Notes under the pieces: model-generated
The model's input: the letters and a program-made list of their open reading frames with translations, nothing else
The model's database searches: none
What the model was told of the DNA's origin: nothing
Program-made: the position numbers and the translations under genes
Part shown: piece by piece, positions 1 through 8,181 of the stretch
Layout of the letters: each line of letters opens with the position of its first letter
Position numbering within the stretch: position 1 is the stretch's first letter
Assembly (NCBI RefSeq): GCF_009739515.1
Contig: NZ_CP046535.1
Span: 1,240,001 to 1,304,000, forward strand
Source of the DNA: Sphingomonas profundi
GTDB lineage: Bacteria; Pseudomonadota; Alphaproteobacteria; Sphingomonadales; Sphingomonadaceae
DNA: 64,000 nt
Direction of reading: 5' to 3'

Positions 1-275
1 CCCATGCCCTCGGCCGCGTCGCCCAGGATGCGGCCCACCCGCTCGCGCATCTCGCGCGCGGCCTTGTTGGTGAAGGTGACGGCGAGGATCTCCGACGGCC
101 AGGCACGCCGCGTGGCGACCAGATGGGCGAGTCGCGCGGTTAGCGCCGCCGTCTTGCCCGTGCCGGCGCCGGCGAGGACCAGCACCGGCCCCTCGGTCGT
201 CAGCACCGCCTCTCGCTGGGGGGCGTTCAGACCGCGCAGATAGGCGGGCTCGGGGGCGGGGGCGGGCAGACTCAC
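1..275 (-). CDS. uvrD: UvrD/PcrA-type DNA helicase, N-terminal part
   Basis: Superfamily 1 ATP-dependent 3'-5' DNA helicase, used in nucleotide excision and mismatch repair. Only the first 91 codons lie in the window; the gene leaves at the left edge. Visible are the Q-motif region LNAPQREAV (residues 16-24), the Walker A loop AGAGTGKT (35-42) and motif Ia [11 protein letters not shown] (66-76), all in family order. The start is taken as GTG at 275, because no ATG lies in frame just upstream and the Q motif falls at the usual distance. PcrA or Rep are alternatives, since the diagnostic C-terminus is missing. Confidence 0.88.
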   Translation of the reverse strand, partial: MSLPAPAPEPAYLRGLNAPQREAVLTTEGPVLVLAGAGTGKTAALTARLAHLVATRRAWPSEILAVTFTNKAAREMRERVGRILGDAAEGM

Positions 276-335
276 CGGCGAACAGGTAGGGAACGCAGGC
301 CGGCGAGGCAAGATCGCACATTCGCCACCGCCCGA

Positions 336-521
336 TCAGGTGCGCGCCGCGCCCAGCAGCGAGGGATGTTCGGCGAAGACGGCGCGCATCGCCTCCGCCT
401 GCTCGCGCCAGTAATATTTCGAGTAGCCCGGATAGTCGCTGAGGCGATCCCACTCGACGCCGGCGTTCAGGGCCAGCATGCGCGCGAGACGGTCGTGATC
501 GGCTTCGTGTCGTTCCGTCAT
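336..521 (-). CDS. small hypothetical protein (61 aa)
   Basis: I do not recognise this protein. It is acidic in its first half and has an aromatic stretch YPGYSKYYW (residues 30-38) that looks selected rather than random, followed by a short amphipathic helix. There is no signal peptide or membrane segment. It sits between the uvrD start and a divergent secreted protein. The ATG at 521 has no strong ribosome-binding site. It could be a small sphingomonad-conserved protein or, less likely, a chance frame. Confidence 0.45.
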   Translation of the reverse strand: MTERHEADHDRLARMLALNAGVEWDRLSDYPGYSKYYWREQAEAMRAVFAEHPSLLGAART

Positions 522-592
522 CGGCTTGGTCCCGAACCAGAGCAGCGGCAGCAGCGACGCAAGGCGGTGTTAGGGACGATTGCGGTCAAGAG

Positions 593-677
593 ATGTGCCT
601 AACGACACATTGCAGACGGTTTCCGCAGCGTCACGCCTGATGTCCCCGGCGCGCGCCTGGGACACTATGCGGAAACC
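593..677. repeat. nested inverted repeats in a divergent intergenic region
   Basis: Three dyads lie between two divergent small genes: ATGTG 593-597 with CACAT 606-610; an outer stem GGTTTCCGCA 618-627 with TGCGGAAACC 668-677 (10 bp, perfect); and, inside it, TGTCCC 641-646 with GGGACA 659-664. The outer and inner stems can form one long interrupted hairpin about 50 nt before the start of the secreted protein at 727. It may be a 5' leader structure, a terminator or a decayed repeat. I cannot tell which. Confidence 0.5.
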
Positions 678-726
678 CGGCGCGGCGTGGGCGTTCAGCC
701 GGCACGCGCCGCCGTTCGGAGATATC

Positions 727-1005
727 GTGACACGTACCGCCCTCTGCCTGATCCTCGGATCGCTGGCACTGCCGGCGCACGCCGCATCGCTGGCCCACGC
801 CGTGGAGGAGGTGGACGGCGCGTCGGCGCGGCCGATCCTGCTGGACGAGCCGGTCTTCGATCTGCGCGCCGTGGGTACGGACGAGGGCCACGCCTGGCGG
901 CTGCGTGAGGGCATGGCGCCGCCGCGCGAGGATGCGGACGACATCCGGCTGCGCGTTAAGCTGCGCCCGAACCGGGCGATGGGGCGCGTCTCCGTCTCGT
1001 TCTGA
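727..1005 (+). CDS. small secreted hypothetical protein (92 aa)
   Basis: Family not recognised. Starting at GTG 727 gives a textbook signal peptide: TRT, a hydrophobic core ALCLILGSLALP, then cleavage around AHA-A, leaving a mature protein of about 70 residues. That is why I prefer 727 to the longer frame open from about 580. The mature part is polar and mixed-charge, without cysteines, and ends in a basic RLRVKLRPNRAMGRVSVSF region that looks beta-stranded. It is convergent with rsmD, with stops 7 nt apart, and has no operon partners. Confidence 0.6.
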   Translation: MTRTALCLILGSLALPAHAASLAHAVEEVDGASARPILLDEPVFDLRAVGTDEGHAWRLREGMAPPREDADDIRLRVKLRPNRAMGRVSVSF

Positions 1006-1011
1006 GGGGTG

Positions 1012-1551
1012 TCAGCCGGCGTGGCGCAGTAAGGTGAGGCGGGCCTTGCCGTGGGTCCGCTCGGCCTCCACCGTCCAGCCGCCGGCGGAGGTGCTCTCCC
1101 GCGCGCCCGTCTCGATGCTCGCCCAGCCGCCGGGCGCGACCCAGCCGAGGCGGGCGAGCCGCTCCAGCAGCGCGCCGCCACCGCCGCTGGCATAGGGCGG
1201 ATCCAGCAGCAGCAGATCGCACGGCACCGCCACCGGGCCGAGCGCCGCGACCGATCCGGCCCGCACCTCCGCATCGGCGCCCAGCCTGGCGATGTTGGCG
1301 CGCAGGGCATCCAGCGCCTTGCCGTCCTGCTCCACGAAGATGCAGTGCGCCGCGCCGCGCGACAGGGCCTCCAGCCCCAGGGCGCCGGTGCCGGCGAACA
1401 GATCCGCCACGCGCAGCCCGTCGAAGCTGCCGAGGCGGCTCGCCAGCATCGAGAACAGCGCCTCGCGGGTACGATCGGCGGTGGGGCGGGTGGCGTCTCC
1501 CGCCGGCGCGACGAGCGGGCGGCCGCGCCACTGGCCGGCGATGATCCGCAC
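1012..1551 (-). CDS. rsmD: 16S rRNA (guanine(966)-N2)-methyltransferase RsmD
   Basis: SAM-dependent enzyme that methylates N2 of G966 in 16S rRNA in the assembled 30S subunit. The 179-residue length is normal. It opens with the family signature MRIIAGQWRGRPL, has the SAM loop DLFAGTGALGLEALSRGA (residues 50-67), acidic motif II VEQD (73-76) and the catalytic DPPY (117-120). It lies 3 nt downstream of the pseudouridine synthase stop on the same strand, the common alphaproteobacterial pairing of two rRNA-modification genes. Its C-terminus is a short beta-hairpin ending KARLTLLRHAG. Confidence 0.95.
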   Translation of the reverse strand: MRIIAGQWRGRPLVAPAGDATRPTADRTREALFSMLASRLGSFDGLRVADLFAGTGALGLEALSRGAAHCIFVEQDGKALDALRANIARLGADAEVRAGSVAALGPVAVPCDLLLLDPPYASGGGGALLERLARLGWVAPGGWASIETGARESTSAGGWTVEAERTHGKARLTLLRHAG

Positions 1552-1554
1552 GGC

Positions 1555-2999
1555 TCAGCCCGGCCGCATGGTCTTGCGGAAGGTGACGAGATCGTGCTGG
1601 CGCACCTCGTCCACCGCGCCGGCCGGCATGTCGTCCAGCGCGAGCGGGCCGTAGGCGGTGCGGATCAGCCGGCTCACCTGCAGGCCCAGATGCTCCAGCA
1701 CGCGCCGCACCTCGCGATTCTTGCCTTCGCGCAGGCGCATCTCGACCCAGCCGTTGCGGCCGGTGCGGCGTTCGAGATTGGCGTCGATCGATCCGTAGCG
1801 CACGCCCTCTATCTCGATGCCGTCGATCAGTTCCTCGAGCTGCGCCTGGCTGACGTCGCCGAACACGCGGGCGCGATAGGTGCGCTCGATGCCGGTGGAG
1901 GGCAGTTCGAGCAGACGCTTCAGCTCGCCGTCGGTCGTCAGCAGCAGCAGCCCCTCGGTGTTGAGATCGAGCCGGCCGACCGGCATGACGCGCGGCAGGG
2001 CCGGCGGCAGGCGATCGTAGATCGTCGCCCGGCCTGCCGGATCGCGCTCGGCGGTGAGCAGGCCGGCGGGCTTGTGGTAGCGGAACAGGCGGGCCGGGGC
2101 GGCCGCCTGCACGGCATTGCCGTCCACCGTGACGCCGTGAAGCGACTTCAGGATCGTCGCCGGCGTATCGATCGGCGTGCCGGCCAGAGCGACGCGGCCC
2201 TCCGCGATCATCCGCTCGATCTCCCGCCGGGAGGCGATGCCCGCGCGGGCGAGCAGCTTGGCGATCCGCTGGCCTTCACCCGGCGCGCCCGGCTCGGCGG
2301 CGCGCGGCGCGGCGGGGATGCGATCGTGGCGCGCGGCGCCGCGCCGCCGCCGGCGCGGGCGGGGCGGGGCGCATCGGTGACGGGTGTGCGCGAGGCCGGC
2401 CGATCCCGCGCCGGGCGGACGGCGGCGCGATCGGCCCGCGTGGCGAAGGCCGGCCGCTCGCCGCGATCGGGCCTGTCCGGCCGTGCGGGACGATCCGGCC
2501 GTGCCGGACGCTCGGCCCGCTCGGGCCGGACCTGACGGGGCGGGCGAGCGACAAACGCACCGTCCGCGCTACGGCGGCGAACCGGGCGCTGCGGCCGATC
2601 CTCTCCGCCGGTGCGTTGCGCTGTCACCGGGGAGACGCGGGTGGGGCGGGGGGCGGCAGGCGTGCGCCCTGGCCGGGCGGCCGCATCCGGCCGGTCGCCG
2701 GCCGCGCTCGCGCGGGGCGCGCGGGTGCGGCGACGATCGGGGGCGCCCGCCTCGGCCTTCACCGGCTGGCGCGGGGGGCGGCTGGCGGCGTGCTGTTCCG
2801 CGCGACGGGCATCGCGGGCGGTGGCGGAGGGGCTTTTCGCACGCTTCCCGGCACCGTCTTTGCCCGACGCGCCTGTCCTCGCAACGTCCGCTTTCGCGGC
2901 GCGTGGCTGGGCGTCGCGCGGCTGGGCCGGGTCGGACTTGGCGGCGCGGGGCCTGGCGGGGCGCTTCTGCGGATCGCGCGGAGGTGTGGGGTCGGCCAT
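1555..2999 (-). CDS. RsuA/RluB-family rRNA pseudouridine synthase with apparent frameshift in its N-terminal extension
   Basis: The enzyme isomerises uridine to pseudouridine in rRNA. The catalytic part shows an S4 RNA-binding fold (GEGQRIAKLLARAGIASRR, about 2280-2220) and the active-site motif GRLDLNTEGLLLLTTDG with its catalytic Asp. An ATG at 2999 opens about 220 codons of an Arg/Pro/Ala-rich extension with RPDRPARPDRPDRGERP-like repeats. That frame does not continue into the S4 domain. The S4 frame opens after a TAG near 2570 and contains no ATG, GTG, TTG or CTG before the S4 domain. The first ATG (2211) lies inside S4. A one-base indel somewhere around 2290-2560, in very G/C-rich sequence, would join them. 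This could be an assembly error or a real mutation. Confidence 0.75.
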
Positions 3000-3047
3000 C
3001 GCCTCTCCCTATGCCTTATCCCGCCGACAGGCCACCGGCTTCGCGGC

Positions 3048-4367
3048 TCAGCCGCGCTCGGCCGGATCGAGGTCCAGCCCGCGCGTGCCGCGATGGGCGG
3101 TGTGGGCGGGCGCGTGGGGCGGCTCGATCTCCGGCGGCGCCGGCACCTCCAGCGCGCCCTCCCACTTGGCGACGACCACGCTCGCCACCGCATTGCCCAC
3201 CACATTGGTGGCCGATCGACCCATGTCGAGGAAGTGATCCACCGCCAGGATCAGCAGCAGCCCGGCCTCCGGTATCTTGAAGAAGGAGAGGGTGGAGGCG
3301 ATCACCACCAGGCTGGCGCGCGGCACGCCGGCCACGCCCTTCGACGTCACCATCAGCAGCAGCAGCATCGTCACCTGCTGCCCCGCCGACAGCGGGATGC
3401 CATAGGCCTGCGCGATGAACATCGTCGCGAAGGTGCAGTACATCATCGTGCCGTCGAGATTGAACGAGTAGCCGAGCGGCAGCACGAAGCTGGCGATGCG
3501 GCGCGGCACGCCGAAGCGATCCAGCGCCTCCAGCGTGCGCGGGAAGGCGGCCTCCGACGAGGCGGTGGAGAAAGCGAGCAGCAGCGGCTCGCGGATGTAG
3601 CGCGCCAGCAGCCGCGCCCGCCCGCCGACCACCACGAACGCCGCCAGCATCATCAGCGACCACAAACACAGCAGGCCGACGTAGAAGCCGCCCATGAAGT
3701 AGCCGAACGTCACCAGGATGCCGGCGCCCTGCCGCGCCAGCGCGCCGGCTACGGCGGCGAACACGGCCAGGGGCGCGAAGCGCATCACGTAATCGGTGAT
3801 CTGCAGCATCACCGCCACCAGCGCCTCCACCCCGCGCACGATCGGCGCCGCCTTCTCGCCGATGGCGGTGATCGCCACGCCGACGAACACGGAGAAGACG
3901 ACGATCTGCAGGATCTCGTTGTTCGCCATCGCCTCGAAGATCGATTTCGGCACCAGATGGGTGACGAAATCCTTGAGCGTGAACGCGCCTTTCGCCAGCC
4001 CCGCATCCGCCGTGACCGGCGGCAGCGGCAGCCCGAGCGCCGCGCCCGGCTGGAACAGGTTGACCAGCAGCAGCCCCAAGGTGAGCGACACGAGGCTGGC
4101 GCACAGGAACCACGCGATCGTGCGGAAGCCGATGCGGCCCAGCGCCGAGGTGTCGCCCATGTGGGCGATGCCGGCCACCAGCGTGGCGAACACCAGCGGC
4201 GCGATGATCATCTTGATGAGGCGCAGGAAGAGATCGGTGACGATCGAGAAATAGCTCGCGGCATCCTCGATCGCGGCCGCGTCCGGCAGCGCCGTGTTCA
4301 GGATCAGCCCGGTGACGATGCCGGCGATCATCGCGGCGAGGATGTAGAGGGTGAGGCGCCTGGCCAA
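3048..4367 (-). CDS. dicarboxylate/amino acid:cation symporter (DAACS family)
   Basis: Inner-membrane symporter moving C4-dicarboxylates or acidic amino acids with Na+ or H+. The re-entrant and transport motifs are present: ASSEAAFPRTLEAL, GYSFNLDGTMMYCTFATMFIAQ and a DMGRSATNVVGNAVASVVVAKWEG-like C-terminal helix (positions about 3555, 3470, 3205), in a hydrophobic body of about eight segments. I chose TTG 4367: it has GGAG about 7 nt upstream and puts LARRLTLYILAAMIAG at the start of TM1. An upstream in-frame start (4586) would add an atypical polar leader overlapping the divergent receiver gene. The tail is Pro/His-rich. The exact substrate is not readable; DctA and GltP are both possible. 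Confidence 0.88.
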   Translation of the reverse strand: MARRLTLYILAAMIAGIVTGLILNTALPDAAAIEDAASYFSIVTDLFLRLIKMIIAPLVFATLVAGIAHMGDTSALGRIGFRTIAWFLCASLVSLTLGLLLVNLFQPGAALGLPLPPVTADAGLAKGAFTLKDFVTHLVPKSIFEAMANNEILQIVVFSVFVGVAITAIGEKAAPIVRGVEALVAVMLQITDYVMRFAPLAVFAAVAGALARQGAGILVTFGYFMGGFYVGLLCLWSLMMLAAFVVVGGRARLLARYIREPLLLAFSTASSEAAFPRTLEALDRFGVPRRIASFVLPLGYSFNLDGTMMYCTFATMFIAQAYGIPLSAGQQVTMLLLLMVTSKGVAGVPRASLVVIASTLSFFKIPEAGLLLILAVDHFLDMGRSATNVVGNAVASVVVAKWEGALEVPAPPEIEPPHAPAHTAHRGTRGLDLDPAERG

Positions 4368-4509
4368 ATCGATCTCCGCGGGTTGGATGCGGCGCGATTG
4401 GTCCGCGCAAAGCCGGGTGCGGTCAAGCGGCGCGTCCGGATGCTTGCGGAACTGGAACGATATTCGCGACTTCTGCTTCTGGTGAAGCGCATACGGGGGC
4501 GTCGGGTTC

Positions 4510-4932
4510 ATGCTGTTCGGCAGGCGATCGTCAAGGCTGAAGCGGATCCTCGTCGTCGAGGACGAGCCGCTCGTCGCCTTCGACAACGAGCATCTGCTCT
4601 CGGATGCCGGCTATACCGTGGTGGCGACGGTGGATCGCGTCGCGGATGCGGTGGCGGTCATCCTGGCGGACGGGCTCGATCTGGTGCTGGCCGACGTGCG
4701 CCTGTCTGGCGACGGGGACGGGCTGGACGTGGCGCGTGCGGCCAAGACCAAGGGCATACCGCTGCTGTTCGTGACCGGATCGTGCCCGGAGGACGCGCAG
4801 GCGCTGGCGATCGGCCGGCTGGCCAAGCCCTATTCGGCGCGCGACCTGCTCGGCGCGATCGAGGCGGTGGACGCGACCCTCGCCGGCCGCAAGGTGAAGC
4901 GCATGCCGCCGGGCCTCACGCTGTTCGGCTAG
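4510..4932 (+). CDS. single-domain response regulator (receiver only)
   Basis: A stand-alone CheY-like receiver of 140 residues: acidic pocket VVEDEP (residues 15-20), phosphoacceptor Asp62 in LVLADVRLSG, conserved T/S in LLFVTGS and the Lys of RLAKPYSA. No output domain follows, only a basic tail KVKRMPPGLTLFG. It is divergent from the DAACS symporter and 49 nt before the AmpG-like permease, but no kinase lies nearby, so its partner is unknown. Single-domain receivers are common in sphingomonad stress signalling; that link is inference. Confidence 0.85.
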   Translation: MLFGRRSSRLKRILVVEDEPLVAFDNEHLLSDAGYTVVATVDRVADAVAVILADGLDLVLADVRLSGDGDGLDVARAAKTKGIPLLFVTGSCPEDAQALAIGRLAKPYSARDLLGAIEAVDATLAGRKVKRMPPGLTLFG

Positions 4933-4981
4933 CCTGCCCGCGCAGGCTTCCCTGCCACGCCGGCGGCGCTATGGTCGCGCG

Positions 4982-6331
4982 ATGAACGATCCCGCGCCGG
5001 ACGCACCGGCAAGCCGCCTCTCCCGCGTGCCGGCCGGCCTGCGCCCCTATCTGGAGCCGGCGCCGGTCGCGGCGCTGTTCCTCGGCATCTCCTCCGGCTT
5101 TCCGTTCGCGATGATCGGCGCGACCTTGGCGAGCCGGCTGGCGGAGGACGGCATCGAGAAGAAGAGCGTCACCGCCTTCGCCCTGGTGATTCTCGCCTAC
5201 AATCTCAAATTCCTGTGGGCCTGGGCGATCGAGGGCATCCGCCTGCCGCTGATCGGGCGGCTGGGCCAGCGCGTATCCTGGATGCTGCTGGCCGGCGTGC
5301 TGGTGATGGCGGCGGTGATCAACCTCGGCCTCGTCGATCCGGCGGCCGATCTCGGCGCGACGGTGGCGGCGGCGATCATGCTGGGCGTGGCGGGCGCCAC
5401 CTACGACATCGTCATCGACGCCTATCGCATCGAGCTGCTGGAGCCGCGCCAGCTGGGCGTCGGCGCCGGCATGTCCCAATATGGCTGGCGCATCGGCGCC
5501 AGCGCCGCCGGCGCGCTGGCGCTGGCGCTGGCGCAGCGCGGCGGGTGGGAGCTGGCCTACGTCGCCTGCTCCGCCTTCGCGCTGCCGGCGATGGTGACGG
5601 CGCTAGCGATGGGCGAGCCCACACGGCACCGCACGATCGCCACGCGGCGCAGCCTGGGGGAGGTGGGGCAGGCGATCGTCGGCCCGTTCGTGGAGTTCTT
5701 CCGCCGGCAGGGGGCGGTGCTGGTGCTGCTGTTCGTGCTGGTGCACAAGATCGGCGATACGCTGGCGAACCTCACCTTCCGCCTGCTGTTCAACGATCTG
5801 GGCTACAGCAAGGACGAGATCGCGCTCTACGACGTGGGCGTCGGCTTCTGGGCGCTGCTGGCGGGCGTGTTCGTGGGCGGCGTCCTCTACGCCCGGCTGG
5901 GGCTGAAGCGATCGGTGCTGGCGAGCCTGATCCTGATGGCGGTATCGAACCTGAGCTTCGCCGGCCTGGCCGCCGCCGGCCACTCAAATGCGGCGATGGC
6001 CGGCGCGATCGGATTCGAGAATTTCGCCAGCGGCATCGGCGGGGTCACGGTGGTCGCTTATTTCTCCGCACTGACGAACCTGCGCTTCACCGCCGCGCAA
6101 TATGCGCTGATCTCAGCCGCGGCCAGCATCGCCGGGCGGCTGGTGACGGGCACCACCGCCGGCGCGATGATCGAGGCGTTCGGCTATGTCGACTTCTACC
6201 TGCTGACGACGGTGCTGGCCCTGCCGGGCATCCTGCTGTTCTGGCTGATGATGCGCGCCGGGCTGATCGATCGCTCGATCGGCGACGCCGGCGTCGTCGG
6301 GCAGGGGGACGCGCGGGCGGAGCCGGCCTGA
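4982..6331 (+). CDS. AmpG-like MFS permease (muropeptide or related solute)
   Basis: A 449-residue polytopic protein of the AmpG/PAT branch of the major facilitator superfamily, whose characterised members import GlcNAc-anhydro-muropeptides for cell-wall recycling. Family signs are the N-terminal FLGISSGFPFAMIGATLASRLAEDGI, the KFLWAWAIEG loop after TM2, an IVIDAYRIELL motif in TM4-5 and about 12 hydrophobic segments. The start ATG 4982 follows a GCTATGG box that could be a promoter -10. No beta-lactamase or amidase is adjacent, so the substrate is inferred from family only. Confidence 0.83.
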   Translation: MNDPAPDAPASRLSRVPAGLRPYLEPAPVAALFLGISSGFPFAMIGATLASRLAEDGIEKKSVTAFALVILAYNLKFLWAWAIEGIRLPLIGRLGQRVSWMLLAGVLVMAAVINLGLVDPAADLGATVAAAIMLGVAGATYDIVIDAYRIELLEPRQLGVGAGMSQYGWRIGASAAGALALALAQRGGWELAYVACSAFALPAMVTALAMGEPTRHRTIATRRSLGEVGQAIVGPFVEFFRRQGAVLVLLFVLVHKIGDTLANLTFRLLFNDLGYSKDEIALYDVGVGFWALLAGVFVGGVLYARLGLKRSVLASLILMAVSNLSFAGLAAAGHSNAAMAGAIGFENFASGIGGVTVVAYFSALTNLRFTAAQYALISAAASIAGRLVTGTTAGAMIEAFGYVDFYLLTTVLALPGILLFWLMMRAGLIDRSIGDAGVVGQGDARAEPA

Positions 6332-6349
6332 GGCGGCGGCGCCGGCCAG

Positions 6350-6784
6350 TCAGTCCGCCCGCAGCGCCCGGCCGCAATCCTCGAACGCCTGCGCCACCGC
6401 CTGCGCGCTGCTGAGCGCGCCCAGGCATTCGCGCACGCCGAGCATCGCGCGCAGCCGATCGTGCGCGTCGCGAGGCTGGCGATCCGCATTCACGATGGCG
6501 GAGAGCAGCACCGCCTCCGCGCCGGTGAGGCGCGGGCAGCAGCATGGCGCGACGAGGATCTTCGCGGTGGAAACGCGCGACACTTCCGCCATCAGCGCGC
6601 GCAGCAGCACCAGCGGACGGCGGAAGCTGCGCCCGAACGCGACGAAGAAGGCGTGGGTGGCATGCGCGTCCGCCAGCCCGTCGGCGGCGATGCGGCGGAT
6701 CGCGAACAGCAGCAGGCGCTGGTTGGGGCAGTCAGGTGCTGCGTGCGTGAGGATCTCGTCCATCTCTCCGTTTGACTGACGCAT
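6350..6784 (-). CDS. conserved Cys-rich protein of unknown function (DUF6628-like)
   Basis: A 144-residue protein with no signal peptide and no clear membrane helix. It contains a triple cysteine APCCCPRLTGAE (Cys81-83), plus Cys19 and two later cysteines (RECLG, EDCGR), unusual for a small cytoplasmic protein and suggestive of metal or Fe-S ligation. From memory it resembles the sphingomonad DUF6628 family, but I cannot check that. ATG 6784 has a strong AAGGGAGAG ribosome-binding site. A Fur-like palindrome lies about 45 nt upstream, pointing to iron control. Function unknown. Confidence 0.72.
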   Translation of the reverse strand: MRQSNGEMDEILTHAAPDCPNQRLLLFAIRRIAADGLADAHATHAFFVAFGRSFRRPLVLLRALMAEVSRVSTAKILVAPCCCPRLTGAEAVLLSAIVNADRQPRDAHDRLRAMLGVRECLGALSSAQAVAQAFEDCGRALRAD

Positions 6785-6825
6785 GGTTCTCTCCCTTGAT
6801 GCGGGAGCAAGACAGCAGAGCCGCT

Positions 6826-6844
6826 ATTGCAAGTCAATCGCAAT
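6826..6844 (-). promoter_or_regulatory. Fur-like palindromic operator
   Basis: The 19-bp sequence ATTGC-AAGTCAATC-GCAAT has perfect 5-bp arms and two further symmetric pairs inside. It resembles alphaproteobacterial Fur boxes of the ATTGCnAATnATTnGCAAT kind. On the minus strand it contains TTGACT (6837-6832), which could serve as the -35 of the gene starting at 6784; the matching -10 is weak. It sits after the folC stop and before the Cys-rich gene. Assignment to Fur rather than another regulator is by resemblance only. Confidence 0.5.
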
Positions 6845-6848
6845 TACG

Positions 6849-8177
6849 TTAGTCGGGCGGCGTCTCGTTCCTGTCGAGCACCGCGCCCGCCAGATAGAGC
6901 GAGCCGGCGATCAGCACGATCGGCAGTTCGCCCGGCCGCGCGCCGAGCGCGATCGCGCGGAGCGCCGCCTCGGCATCGTCCGCCACCGTCGCCGTCAGGC
7001 CGCGTGCGCGGGCGGCGGCGGCGATCGCCGCGGGATCGTGGTGGGCGTGATCGTCCACAGGTACGGCGTGGATCCTGCCGCCGCTGCCCTCGAACGGCGC
7101 CAGCACGCCATCCATGTCCTTGTTGGCGAGCAGGCCGAGGATCAGGTGGAACGGCCGGTCCATCGTCACCGCGCCGCGGAAGTGATCGGCCACCGCCCGC
7201 GCCGCCGCCGGATTGTGCCCGCCATCCAGCCACAGCTGCGATCCCGCCGGCAGCAGCGCCACCAGCGGCCCGTTCTCCAGCCGCTGCAGCCGCGCCGGCC
7301 ACTGCACCCACCCCATCGCCGCGCGCAGCGCCGCCACGGGAATGGCCAGCGCCTGCTGGTGGCGCAGCATCGCCACCGCCAGCGCCGCGTTCATCGCCTG
7401 GTGGGCGCCGGGCAGGCGCGGCAGCGGCAGCTCCAGCTTGCCCTCCACGTCGCGATAGTGGAGCCGGCGCTGGTAGACGGCGGCATCCCACACGCTGCCC
7501 TTGGGCAGCCAGCGCGCCCGCGCCTTCGACGCCGCCTGCCCGACATGATCCGCCACGGCGCGCGGATAGTGGAAGGTGAGGAGCGGGGCGCCGCGCTTGG
7601 CGATGCCGGCCTTCTCGGCGGCGATCTGCTCGATCCGGTCGCCCAGGAAAGCCTGGTGATCGAGCCCCAGCTGGGCGATGCCGCAGACGAGCGGCGCCTC
7701 GATCACATTGGTCGCGTCCAGCCGCCCGCCCAGACCCACCTCGACGATGCACGCATCGGCGGGCGTGCGCGCGAAGGCGAGGAAGGCGGCGGCCGTCGTC
7801 ACCTCGAAGAAGCTCGGCGCGATGCCGTCGGCGACGTCGAGCACCTCGCCCAGCAGCGCCGCCAACGCCGCATCGTCGATCAGCCGGCCGGCCAGGCGGA
7901 TACGCTCGTTGAAGCGGACGAGGTGGGGGCTGGTATAGACGTGGGCGGTGAAGCCCGCCGCCTCGATGCCGGCGCGCAGGAAGGCGCAGACCGAACCCTT
8001 GCCGTTGGTGCCGGCGACGTGGAAGACCGGCGGCAGGCGCCGCTCCGGATGGTCGAGCCGTTCGAGCAGCGCGGCGATCCGCCCGAGCCCCAGCGTATCG
8101 GCGCCGGGCGACAAGGCGGCGAGCCGATCGAGCTGCGCCTGCACGGCGGGATCGGACGAGCGCGCATGATCCGCCAT
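6849..8177 (-). CDS. folC: bifunctional folylpolyglutamate synthase / dihydrofolate synthase
   Basis: ATP-dependent ligase adding L-glutamate to dihydropteroate (making dihydrofolate) and to folates. The 442-residue length is normal. It has the Mur-ligase-type P-loop VAGTNGKGSVCAFL near residue 50, the HVYTSPHLVRFNERI folate loop, and LDGGHNPAAARA in the C-terminal ligase domain. It starts 4 nt after the accD stop and is the last gene of trpFBA-accD-folC, the usual alphaproteobacterial order. The C-terminus is slightly truncated and polar (VLDRNETPPD). Confidence 0.95.
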   Translation of the reverse strand: MADHARSSDPAVQAQLDRLAALSPGADTLGLGRIAALLERLDHPERRLPPVFHVAGTNGKGSVCAFLRAGIEAAGFTAHVYTSPHLVRFNERIRLAGRLIDDAALAALLGEVLDVADGIAPSFFEVTTAAAFLAFARTPADACIVEVGLGGRLDATNVIEAPLVCGIAQLGLDHQAFLGDRIEQIAAEKAGIAKRGAPLLTFHYPRAVADHVGQAASKARARWLPKGSVWDAAVYQRRLHYRDVEGKLELPLPRLPGAHQAMNAALAVAMLRHQQALAIPVAALRAAMGWVQWPARLQRLENGPLVALLPAGSQLWLDGGHNPAAARAVADHFRGAVTMDRPFHLILGLLANKDMDGVLAPFEGSGGRIHAVPVDDHAHHDPAAIAAAARARGLTATVADDAEAALRAIALGARPGELPIVLIAGSLYLAGAVLDRNETPPD

Positions 8178-8181
8178 CGGA

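Noticed and set aside
2616-4985. Long open frame of 789 codons on the plus strand opposite the DAACS symporter
   Set aside because: It is antisense to a well-recognised transporter, is rich in Arg/His/Gly of the kind high-GC shadow frames show, and has no motif.
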